A DNA stretch of 64,000 bases, from NCBI RefSeq assembly GCF_000226115.1, contig NC_016459.1, positions 2,341,501 through 2,405,500 of the forward strand, in the 5' to 3' direction. This stretch comes from Thermothielavioides terrestris NRRL 8126. Lineage: Eukaryota > Ascomycota > Sordariomycetes > Sordariales > Chaetomiaceae. The notes below the pieces were generated by a model. That model was not told the origin of the DNA. It did no database searches and saw only the letters and a list, made by a program, of their open reading frames with translations. Positions 45,025-54,049 of the stretch are shown one piece after another; position 1 is the first letter of the stretch; each line of letters opens with the position of its first letter. Both the position numbers and the translations under genes were made by a program.

Positions 45025-46965
45025 CTACACGCCCGCCTCCATCGCCGGCAGGTAAACGTCCTCGATCCTGGCCCGCATGATCCTCTCGGCCGCAGCGGGG
45101 TCCATCCGCTCCTCCGGGCCAGCGCGCATCATCTTGCCGACGAGGAACATGAGCTTGCCGTGCGGGTAGGCCTTGGCCTTGCCCTGTTTGAAGCGCAGGA
45201 ACTCGCCCAGGACCTTGGTCTCCCCCTCGGCGACCAGGTCGGCAATCTCGGCGTACTCGGCCTCGGAGAGCTCCTTGAACCACAGGCCGTGCTCGTCGAT
45301 CGCCTGCGTGACGCCGCCGGTGGCGATTTCCCCGCGGAAGACGCACCACAGCAGCTCCTTGGCGACCCTGGCTGTGATCTCCCGGCGGTGGAGGTGGCTC
45401 AGGATGGCAGCAAGGTCCGCAGATGGCACCCGGCACTCGCCGTCGCGGGTCATGCCGAGCTCCGAGGGCAGCTCGGTGAGCTTCCCCAGCTCGTGGAGAC
45501 ACCAGTTGGCGGCGAGCAGGGCATGCCGCTGGTCACCGTCAGCGTCGCCGCCGCCGAGCCCTAGGCGCTCTTCCAGGGCGCCCAGGACGTTGTAAAAGTA
45601 CTGAATGCGCGCTCCGTTGTCGAGCGTCGTGAGCGAGAGCGCGTCCTTGGAGCTCAGGCCGCGCCTCTCGACCAACTCGTCGATCTCGGTGTCCGGCAGC
45701 ACGCCCAGCGACGAAGCCAGGTGGGCCACGAGGTCGTCTCCGATCACGAGGGGACCCAGGTCCGGGTCGGGCATGTACCGATAGTCGACCTCGCCCTCCT
45801 TGGCGCGCAAACGACGGGTCTCGGTGCTGCCGAGCGACCAGCCGCGGGTCTCGCCCTGCACGACGCCGCCGGCCTCCAGCACGGCAATCTGGCGATCGCG
45901 CTCGGCGATGATGGCGTCCTCGACGGCCTTGAAGCTGCTCAGGTTCTTGATCTCGGTGCGGGTGCCGAGCGGGCCGGCGGGCGCGTGGGCGTCCTCGGCG
46001 CGGCGCACCGAGACGTTGACGTCGGCGCGCAGGCCGCCGGCCTCCATGCCGTAGACGCAGGCGTCGACGGCGGCGAGCAGCGTCTGCACCTTGCGCACGA
46101 GGGCGGCGGCAGTGGCCGGGTGGCGGATCTGCGGCAGAGTGATGATCTCGATGAGCGGCAGGCCGACGCGGTTGAGGTCGAGCCAGTGCACGCCGCCCGG
46201 GTGGGCGGTCGTCTTGGCCGTGTCCTGCTCCAGCTGGACCTGGCGGATGCCGATCTCGACGCGGTCGCCGTCCTCGGGGGCGATGCCGTCGCGCGCGTAC
46301 AGCACGATGCGGCCGTCGCGGGCGAAGGGGTGGTAGTACTGGGTGATCTGGTAGCCGGCCGGCTGGTCCCAATGGAAGTAGTGCTTGCGGTCGAAGCGGC
46401 TGACGGGCTGTATGGCGCAGCCGAGGGCCAGGGCGGCGCGCACGGCGGGGATCACGGTCTCGGGCTGGAAGAGCGGCTGCGACCCGGGCACGGCGGCGTC
46501 GAAGAGCGCGACATGGCTGTTGGGCGGGTCGTTGAACGAGGCGGCGGCGGGCGAGAAGAGCTTGCGGGCCGTGTTGAGCTGCGCGTGGATCTCGATGCCC
46601 ACCGTCAGCTCCCAGCCGGGCACCGTCTGGTTGTCCACGTTCTTTTTCTTCTTCTTCTTCTTCTGTTCCTTCAGCTGCTTGCGGAGCGCCACGACGGGCG
46701 GCACAGGGGCACGGGGAGGCGTGAGAGATGACGACGTTGCCGTGTCGAGCGTGTCGGCGTTGGCGCCGGCGTTGTGTGCCTGGCTCGCGAAGCTTCGAGT
46801 CGTCACGGGCCGGGCTCGCGATGGCCGCGATGGCTGCAGAGGCCGAGTCGTCGGGTGCCACGCCGCGGTCGCGGCAATCGGACGACGCAGATGCACGCAA
46901 CCCCGCCGACTGAGCTGGCCCGACAGCAGGTATCTGCAGAGCTCGGCCGTCGGGATTCGGCCCAT
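45025..46965 (-). CDS. PET112: Mitochondrial glutamyl-tRNA(Gln) amidotransferase subunit B
   Basis: Single exon, 646 residues. It is the B subunit of the GatCAB-type complex that converts Glu-tRNA(Gln) to Gln-tRNA(Gln) in mitochondria. The first ~60 residues are Arg/Ser/Ala-rich with almost no acids and contain R-S-F-A-S-Q, a good mitochondrial presequence. The GatB core shows W-E-L-T-V-G-I-E-I-H-A-Q-L, R-K-H-Y-F-H-W-D-Q-P-A-G-Y-Q-I-T, D-L-N-R-V-G-L-P-L-I-E-I, G-T-R-T-E-I-K-N-L-S-S-F-K, and K-E-G-E-V-D-Y-R-Y-M-P-D-P-D-L. The C-terminus holds the helical YqeY-like tail domain with F-L-V-G-K-M-M. A run of eight Lys (E-Q-K-K-K...) lies between presequence and core. It is one of only two clear housekeeping genes in the window. 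Confidence 0.97.
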   Translation of the reverse strand: MGRIPTAELCRYLLSGQLSRRGCVHLRRPIAATAAWHPTTRPLQPSRPSRARPVTTRSFASQAHNAGANADTLDTATSSSLTPPRAPVPPVVALRKQLKEQKKKKKKKNVDNQTVPGWELTVGIEIHAQLNTARKLFSPAAASFNDPPNSHVALFDAAVPGSQPLFQPETVIPAVRAALALGCAIQPVSRFDRKHYFHWDQPAGYQITQYYHPFARDGRIVLYARDGIAPEDGDRVEIGIRQVQLEQDTAKTTAHPGGVHWLDLNRVGLPLIEIITLPQIRHPATAAALVRKVQTLLAAVDACVYGMEAGGLRADVNVSVRRAEDAHAPAGPLGTRTEIKNLSSFKAVEDAIIAERDRQIAVLEAGGVVQGETRGWSLGSTETRRLRAKEGEVDYRYMPDPDLGPLVIGDDLVAHLASSLGVLPDTEIDELVERRGLSSKDALSLTTLDNGARIQYFYNVLGALEERLGLGGGDADGDQRHALLAANWCLHELGKLTELPSELGMTRDGECRVPSADLAAILSHLHRREITARVAKELLWCVFRGEIATGGVTQAIDEHGLWFKELSEAEYAEIADLVAEGETKVLGEFLRFKQGKAKAYPHGKLMFLVGKMMRAGPEERMDPAAAERIMRARIEDVYLPAMEAGV

Positions 46966-47768
46966 CCTGGCGGTGGCAGCCTGTTCCGGCTTTTGACCTT
47001 GGGTCTTGCGGGTTGGAGCTTCGATGTCGAGTTGCAGTGGCAGACAACTGAATGAAATTCACCTCCACACAGCTTAACATTCCGGTGTTACCTTGTCCAT
47101 TAGCGTCGGTGACAGGGGTTTACAGGGGATTCCAACTGGAAGACTGCCCAACCGGCTCCACCAAAACTCTGCAGCGGCGAAACAGGTGAGCAGGTGCCAC
47201 CTACAGCAGGTGGCCGAACCGGTTTGTGTCCAGTCGGGTGTTGACCACCTAAGTGCATGCTTCAGTCGGATAAATCCCGACACAAAAAAATGACCAGAAG
47301 GGCACCATCACTTCCATGGGTATATGGCAGACCTCCAAACTCCTCTCTCGGTCGGGCCCCTTGTGTCTTTATGCTGTGCACCTGCTGTGTAAAGCAGACA
47401 AACGGCTAACGTTAACCTAAGTGCAAAGCTCCCTTTCTCTCTTCTACTAACAGGTACCTAGCAGGAGGTGCCGAAAAGAACAAAGACCGCGATGTCTTCT
47501 CACCAACTCTAGGAAAAAAGCACGACCCATCGCATCCCGTCCAATTCCACCTCATTCCCATGCGCCCGACCAAGTCCAAGGCTGAGCCGAATCATATCGC
47601 AAACAAACAGCGTACATAGTTGATGGAATACAGCGCTCTTCGAGTCCCCTTCGCCATGCAGGCCTCATGACTCTCTTCCCCCTCCGCTCCCAGCCTTCCC
47701 ACCCAGTTCGCCCCAGTTCGCTTCGCACTACTTATCGCCTTTCACTTCTGAGGCGACCGCGCAAATGC
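46966..47768. other. Upstream region of GatB, no gene seen
   Basis: About 800 bp. Short open frames at 47,074-47,293 overlap on both strands and are not called. Confidence 0.5.
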
Positions 47769-47954
47769 TCAGACATAGATGTACACGCGCAGCCGGCTGT
47801 CCCGCGACCGCCACGACCGCTGCCGATGCCGACGCCGACACGAACACGGCGGCCGGCGCCGGCAGGCGTAGTAGAAGGTGACGTAGTCGCGGCAGATGGG
47901 GCACCAGTCCTGCCACTGCACCCACTCGCGCGGGCTGGGGGCGGCTGGCGTCAT
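47769..47954 (-). CDS. Small Arg-rich protein with CxxC motif, 61 residues
   Basis: Starts MTPAAPSPREW and has a dense aromatic/Cys core W-V-Q-W-Q-D-W-C-P-I-C-R-D-Y followed by F-Y-Y-A-C and a C-S-C pair. That makes five Cys that could bind zinc. The rest is a run of Arg-rich codons ending V-Y-I-Y-V. The first half has the G/C-ending codons typical of genes in this window, which supports real coding. The second half is less clear. The family is not recognised. It could be the end of a longer gene whose upstream exons I cannot see, or a chance frame. Confidence 0.35.
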   Translation of the reverse strand: MTPAAPSPREWVQWQDWCPICRDYVTFYYACRRRPPCSCRRRHRQRSWRSRDSRLRVYIYV

Positions 47955-48738
47955 CCCGGCTTTTTTGGGGAGTGTTGAGGTTTCTGTTGTTGGTGATGTT
48001 TAGGTAGGTTGGCTGCTGTGGAGGGATGGGGCGGGACCGCTGTGGGATCTCAAAGGGGTTCCGGGCTGGTGGCGAGCGAGCAACGGGGTCTCAACTACTT
48101 GGTGCGTGGGAGGTTGGTGGAAAGAAAGAAAAACAAGAGATGGACAGCAGATGTCTTTATGTCGGTCGCATCTTCTTATTATGGCCCTGCCCGCCCGGAA
48201 GCCGTGGCTGTCCACATGAGAATGGATCCGAATCAGCGCAGCAGCAGCTCTAGTCCCCCAGCGCCACCGCGCACAACTGCGCGTCGCAGGTGCCTATCTA
48301 CCTTATCTATCACCTGCGCGGAACAACACGTTTGCCCGTCATAGGGGCACCGTCACGGAGCACTGAAGGTCTCGGTCTGGAACACATGGTCAGGACACGG
48401 GAGGGCTGGAGCTGAGCACACGGGACGGGGAAGGCGGCCAATCCCCGGCCACGAGTCCCTGTCAGCCGACCAGGCTTCCTGTTATTCAGGCTCACCACAT
48501 CTACTGACCGCAGCCTTGCGGAATCTCGGAAACGGCATATTGCAATCAACTACGGGAGAACAGGCCAAGACCCTCATTGGTGGCGGGAAGAGAAAGAGTG
48601 AAGCAGTAAGTTCATCGTGTTGTCGGTAGACTCTCTAGGTATGTAAATACCTAAGGTATATTGAACGAAGTTGACCCTCCCGCCCCACCACTAAATGCCC
48701 TGTGAAGGAGTGATGACCAGACACTCCACACAACCCAC
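47955..48738. other. Intergenic region, no gene seen
   Basis: About 780 bp between two - strand genes, with short overlapping frames only. Confidence 0.5.
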
Positions 48739-50110
48739 TCAGTCCCTGTCGCCGCGGGATGGCGTCGCGAAGCCCAGCGTGCGGTCGGCCGCGTTCCAGA
48801 CGGTGTAGTACGACCGGATCCAGGCGCTGCCGAAAACCCAGGCGGGGCGGCCGTGGAGGGGCTCGCGGGCGGGGCGGGGCGGGTCGGCAAAGACGGCCTG
48901 GCAGATGCCGGGCTTGCCCGGGTACTCGCCCACGTTGATGTATTGCTTGCGCAGCACGACGTCGACGTGGCGGTCGGCGGTGCCGACGGTGAAGACGACG
49001 TCGCGGGCGACGCGGTCGAGCAGGGCGCACGGCGCGCCCCACGACCCCATCTCGTCGATCGGCACGATCTGGTCCGACATGCGGCCGTACAGCGCCCGCG
49101 TCGTGTCGCGGTCCGGCGTGACCATGTTGGCGCTGCCCGTGTCCACCAGCGCGACCCCGTCGGTCGTGTTGGCCAGCGGCGGTGCCGCCACTCCTCCCGC
49201 CGCCGGCCCGCCGCGGCCGCCGCCGTCCACGACGCGCGCGCCGCGCACGTCGATCACGAACCAGTTGCGCGACTCCGACAGCGGCCAGTCCAGCGGGATC
49301 TTCCGCAGCGTGCCGGGGACGTAGAGCGACGGGTCGGTGCCGCCGAGCGTGAGCACGCCGGCGCGGCAGCCGTCCGGGATGAGCGAGAAGCTGAACTCCG
49401 GTCTGGGCAGCTGGCCGCTGTCGACGAGGTGCCAGAAGATGGTTTTGAGAGTGAAATTGGTCGCCGGGTTGATGGGAACGGTGATATTCGGGGTCGAGGG
49501 CATGCCGAACAGGCCGTCGGGCGGCTCGGCAGTCAGCAGCGACGAGTAGACATCGCAGGCCAGGAACTGGCTGTGGGCCCCGCGCGCTGTGCCCATGCCG
49601 ACCGTGTCGCTGACGATGGTGCAGTTGGCGCCCTGCGGCTCCGGCGAAGCCACGGTGCCGCCGCCCGCGCTGCCGAAGCCGACGTACGCTCTGTACCCGG
49701 GCTGGGCGTCGAACGTGCTGGACGCGGTCGGGTCGAACCGAGGGTGGGTGCCACAGGTGGTGCAGTTCTTGGCGGGGATAAGCAGGAATGGCGAGCCCGT
49801 GTCAAAGATGAGGTTGCTAAGTATCAGGGAAGGGGGTCAGATTTCAGTCCATGTTACCAAACGCTCGTTCCTTGAGCAGGACAACTGACAACTTCTGAGG
49901 CGGCGTGCCGACGAAGACGTCGCCCGACCACTGCAGGTCTGTCTTTCCCGGCCTCCACACTGACAGGTCGATGTTGACCGGCCGCGCTGGCCCGGCCCGT
50001 TTGGCGGATCCGTCCAGCTGGAAGGGGGCCAGGTGCTGCGAGGGCGGGCTCACCGCGGCTGACGATGCCAGGCCGAAGAGAGCCAGGAGGAACAAGATCA
50101 TTGTCCGCAT
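48739..50110 (-). CDS. Secreted pepsin-like aspartyl protease (A1 family)
   Basis: Two exons, 49,890-50,110 and 48,739-49,816, with a 73-bp intron (GTCAGT...CTTAG), giving 432 residues. This donor is chosen because it produces T-P-P-Q-K-F-N-L-I-F-D-T-G-S-P, the standard first active-site block (Asp79). The second active site is A-L-V-D-T-G-S-A-N-M. A signal peptide (about residues 1-18, I-L-F-L-L-A-L-F-G-L-A) and a short propeptide precede the D-V-F-V-G-T-P strand. Cys pairs occur (N-C-T-T-C-G near the first site) and several N-x-S/T sites suggest glycosylation. There is no C-terminal hydrophobic GPI tail, so it is probably a free extracellular protease. On the - strand a TATAAT word near 50,263-50,268 is about 155 bases upstream of the ATG. 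Confidence 0.92.
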
Positions 50111-51105
50111 GATCGCGAGCTGAACAGAAGAGGGGAGAGAAAAAGGCGGATAAGACTCGTCTGTTGGCCAACCTTCCTTGGTGAAAGATCAGATTGGCGA
50201 TGATGAGTAGAAGGAAGAGGAGAGGGCGGCCGGTGAGAGCGATGACCGAGGATTAAAATCATTATAGAGTTTGCGCCTTGGACTACACTGTTGCTAAATG
50301 AATTTGGGGTTCGATCGTGGAGCGCGCGATCAGGAAAATTGCCAGTGTCACAATACTAAGTGGCAGAGAGGCAGGCGTGCAGCCCTCCTTTCTTTCTCGC
50401 CAGAGTGTTGGTAAATTGGAGGGTGGCTGCATGAAAAATAGGAAGCCACCCGGTGACCCCGGGTGAGAACAATACTAGCGGTTTGGCATGGACAATCGCA
50501 AGCACAACGAAGCGCAACGCACGGCTCCCTTCTCTCTGCCCCCTGCCCGGCAACGGCATAAACACTACATTTATTGACAAACGATGCGTCCTAGTGTCTC
50601 CGCAGGAATGCTTGCAGGTCAGGGAGAGGTCAGCGTGGCATGCCGTGAGTTAGAACACGTCTAAACTCTAAATTAATACAACAGCATTATCCGCGAAGCA
50701 AGTGGCCCATGTTTATGAGAAGTATGTATGCACATGCATCGGGCACGTAAGGGGTAGAAACAAACAGGGCGCCTGTCTGGCTGTTGAGCTTCTGTGGCCG
50801 TCTCCCTGTCTGCATCTTGGTTGATTTCTTCCCCTGCCTCGTTGTTACGTTCGCTCTCCATATATCCATCCTGTGGTGCTCCTTTACAGAAAATATGTGG
50901 GGGCGGCAGATTACGGCAGATTACACAGGAATCCGGTTAACTCCGATCGATGCACCAATGTAACGTAGAAAAACCGGGCGGGATTGGAAAGGCCGAGCCA
51001 AGTCCGAAGGAAGCGGTCAACCGACGACATCCAACTGCCACTCACATGAGTTAGACTCAAATCTCACCTAGCCACGTCAAATGCCATAGGAGGAAATTAC
51101 GCATA
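50111..51105. other. Divergent promoter region of protease and SFH5 genes
   Basis: About 1 kb without a credible gene. It is somewhat AT-richer than the surrounding genes. Confidence 0.5.
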
Positions 51106-52377
51106 ATGAGCTCCACTGAGCAGGACCACCATCAGGACGGCGGCGAGAAGAAGACCGCCCCGACTGAGCCTGGGGCCGTCTCCTCCGCGCCGGAAGCTGC
51201 AGCTCCCGCGAGTGAGACCAACGAAACCGACAAAGCGGCCCAAGAGGAGGCTCCTGCAACCAAAGAAGAGGCTCCTGCCACCCAAGAGGAGGCCCCTGCA
51301 ACGACGACGGAATCCGACAAGGCGGCCCAAGAGGAGGCTCCCGCAACGACGACGGAGGCCGACAAGGCGGCCCAAGTGGAGGCTCCCGCAACGACGACGG
51401 AGACGGACGCGCCCGCATCTAGTGAACCGAAGCCGGCCGCCGCCGCCACCGCCACCACCACCGGCACCACCGACACCGCCGTGCCAGCGCCGATCGCCCA
51501 GCTGTGGGCTCTTGCAAAGGCCTCCGGCCACCCGGAAATCTGGGGCGTGACGCTTGCCGATCCCGCGGACCACGTCCCGACGCGCATCATCCTGCAGAAG
51601 TATCTCAACGCCAACGATGGCGACCTGCCCAAGGCCAAAGACCAGCTGAGCAAGACGCTGGAGTGGCGGGCGAAGATGAAGCCGCTCGACCTGGTGCGCA
51701 AGGTGTTCAGCAAGGCCAAGTTCGACGGCCTGGGCTACGTGACGAAATACGCCCAAGAAGGCTCCGCCGAGCCCGAGGGCGTCGAGGTGTTTACGTGGAA
51801 CATCTACGGGGCCGTCAAATCCATTGACGACACCTTTCGGAAGCTTGAAGAGTGGGGGATATTCCCAACTTTCCCAGGTCGATTAATCAGAATCACGGAG
51901 CAACTAGCCAACTGAACCCCTTTGATTAGGTTCCTCGAGTGGAGAGTCGCGCTGATGGAGCTCGCGCTCCAGGAGCTCGACCTCGGCTCGGCGACGAAGC
52001 CCATCACGGCCGACTACGACCCCTACAAGATCTTCCAGGTGCACGACTACAAGTCCCTCAGCTTCCTGCGCCAGTCGCCGCTGGTCCGGTCGGCCAGCAC
52101 CGAGACCATCCGCGTGTTTGCGCAGAACTACCCGGAGCTGCTCAAGGAGAAGTTCTTCGTCAACGTCCCCGCCGTCATGGGCTTCATCTACGCCTTCATG
52201 AAGCTCTTCGTCGCCCCCAAGACCATCAAGAAGTTCCACCCCATGGCCAACGGCGCCAACCTGGCCAAGGAGTTTGCCGCGAGCAAGGTCTCGGGCCTCG
52301 GCGAGAGGCTGCCCGCCAACTACGGCGGCAAGGGCGGCGAGCTGAGTGCGCAGGGCAAGGGCCCGCTGCTTGAGTAA
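51106..52377 (+). CDS. SFH5: SFH5-type phosphatidylinositol transfer protein (CRAL-TRIO)
   Basis: Two exons, 51,106-51,851 and 51,930-52,377, with a 78-bp intron (GTGGGG...GATTAG), giving 397 residues. The first ~125 residues are a Glu/Ala/Pro/Thr-rich disordered region with imperfect repeats of E-E-A-P-A-T and D-K-A-A-Q. Then come the CRAL-TRIO N-terminal helices (I-L-Q-K-Y-L-N-A-N-D-G-D-L, L-E-W-R) and the lipid-binding core: Q-V-H-D-Y-K-S-L-S-F-L-R, F-A-Q-N-Y-P-E-L-L-K-E-K-F-F-V-N-V-P, and F-V-A-P-K-T-I-K-K-F. These match fungal SFH5, a peripheral ER/plasma-membrane Sec14-like protein that moves phosphatidylinositol between membranes. The donor GTGGGG is unusual, but the spliced K-L-E-E-F-L-E-W-R sequence is exactly as expected. 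Confidence 0.92.
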
Positions 52378-53161
52378 AGGCGCGACAGGCGAGAACTCGC
52401 GCGGCGTGTGTTGATGCAGATGTGTCGGCGCTGCTCGTCCCTAATAACATGAGCTGTTGCAGTATAATAGAGTAGCTAGCGGTCGTTTAGTGCTTTTTTT
52501 CACACGGCAAGAAATCCAGTTCTACGTCACCGCCTGTCCCATTGAGCCACCATACATTAGGCTCAGTGAGAAGGTTGCGTTTGTGTGTACGATATATCAA
52601 TCAAAAATATGGAGTGAGAGGCGACGTCTTGGCTCCTTCAGCTAGAGACAGCGCAGGAGTGAGATTGGGGCAACATATGGAAGAGGCTGTTCCACTTCTG
52701 CCAACATAACAGAGATCCACGGCCCAGGACGTGCAGGAACTCGTAGTCTGAAGGCTGCATCTGCGCCCCAGCCTGAACTGGTGAACTGCCAAGTTATGCG
52801 AGATTATCAATTGCCGTCAACATACGCTGACAAATGCAATTTCTCGTCGAAGGATTGCACGGTTGCCAACAAGCACGCGATAGCCTCAGTCCTGGCGTAG
52901 CGAGACAGAGGGCATTTGTCAGCATACGGCTCTCGACATGCATCTTGCATGTGCTGGCCTCGCTTGGTTCCCCCCTCTGCAATATCCCAGACTACCTCAA
53001 CGCGGATCCGCGCCAGTTGCGGTCCTCTAACGCACAGCTGGGGCCCCAGTATAAGGCTGTGGCGCTCCAAGCTCTCCCTGTCGGGCTCAATGCTCTCCCG
53101 CCTCGCATCTCGCGAGTCTTTGCCGAGCTCGGAGAGAGCCGTCCAACCGTGAGTGACCGCC
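52378..53161. other. Intergenic region, no gene seen
   Basis: Promoter region of the SDR gene, about 780 bp. Opposite-strand open frames at 52,807-53,412 have no motif. Confidence 0.5.
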
Positions 53162-53832
53162 ATGGCAGAGACGATCGTGCTCATCACGGGGGCCAACCGA
53201 GGCATCGGGCGCGGTCTGCTCGAGCTGTACCTCGCCCGCCCCAACCACACAGTCATCGCCGCGGTCCGCGATCCCCGCCACGCCACAGCCCAAGAGCTCG
53301 CCTCGCTGCCGAGGGGTCAAGGGACGTCGCTGGTTGTTGTCAAGCTCGACCTGACGGTTCCCACCGACCCGGCGGCCGCCGTCGAAGCTCTGGCCACCAA
53401 GCACGCCATTGATCATGTCGATATCCTCGTGGCCAACGCGGGCATCGCGCTCAAGTGGGTCAAAGTGTCTGAGGTCACGCCGGACGATGTCCAGCGGCAC
53501 GTCGACGTCAACGTTTATGGATTCCTGCGGCTCTTCCAGGCTTTCCTGCCCGTGTTGAAGAAGGCGAAGGACCCCAAATGGGTCACCATTGGCTCGTCGG
53601 CGGCGTTCTTGACGGTACGATTCCCTGCCACCCTACAGATCTCGGTGTGGATAACTAGGGGTCGTGTATCACTGGCTAACCTCAGCTGTAGTGAGTCACC
53701 GCTTCGCGCGGTCCGACTGCTTCGTAGCTTTGAATTATCGGTGTTTGCTGACGGCAGCCACCCTGATTTTTGGTCACGACGTAGGAACTTCATCCCCATG
53801 AAGAACGCGGCCTATGCTCCCACCAAGCTGGT
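53162..53832 (+). pseudogene. SDR ketoreductase, truncated by LTR insertion
   Basis: Exon 1 (53,162-53,614) starts MAETIVLITG and carries the cofactor loop T-G-A-N-R-G-I-G, the structural V-A-N-A-G block and the catalytic Ser in I-G-S-S-A-A. The catalytic Tyr and Lys are in the last piece (53,785-53,832), A-Y-A-P-T-K-L-V, after which the LTR begins. Between them, the best reading uses two introns (53,615-53,685, branch-like GCTAAC; 53,691-53,784, donor GTGAGT) and a 5-base microexon. This gives CTG TAG at the join, i.e. a stop where CAG would be expected. The remaining ~80-100 residues of a normal SDR are missing. The family resembles fungal norsolorinate-ketoreductase-like SDRs. Unspliced, the frame continues into the LTR to 53,881, which is not a real C-terminus. 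Confidence 0.8.
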
Positions 53833-54049
53833 TGATACGGTGCGCATACAATATACAGTGGCAGAGAGAATGGTGGAATGAGCGATGATGGATTCAAAGT
53901 GGGGAGGCTCCCTCCACTGCCAAGATATCTTGGCAGTGTATAGGGCGCATGGGCCATACAGGGCTAACCCTATATAGAGCAACCCTAACCCAGAGCCTTC
54001 CTAGATAGGGTCATTATCTATTTATATATATAATACGGTTCCAGTATCA
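53833..54049 (-). repeat. LTR, 217 bp, of the adjacent chromovirus-type element
   Basis: Bounded by TGATAC and GTATCA, which are inverted repeats of each other as expected for LTR ends. It inserts into the last exon of the SDR gene. It is colinear with 9,228-9,445. The - strand pol frame of the neighbouring element reads up to its edge, so this is taken as that element's 3' LTR. The candidate target-site sequence on the left is CTGGT; the other side of the element lies beyond recognisable sequence. Confidence 0.85.

Noticed and set aside
45539..47080. 513-codon - strand frame and 336-codon + strand frame at 45,721-46,731
   Set aside because: Both are out-of-frame shadows of GatB, which has clear conserved motifs.
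47728..47925. 65-codon - strand frame overlapping the CxxC ORF
   Set aside because: Ala/Val/Leu-rich out-of-frame translation; the overlapping frame has the better start and motif.
9228..54049. One giant ~45-kb LTR-bounded or Starship-like element carrying the gene island
   Set aside because: The right LTR abuts its own - strand pol outside the island, the left copy is a solo LTR, and no tyrosine-recombinase captain gene is visible. Housekeeping genes such as GatB lie inside.
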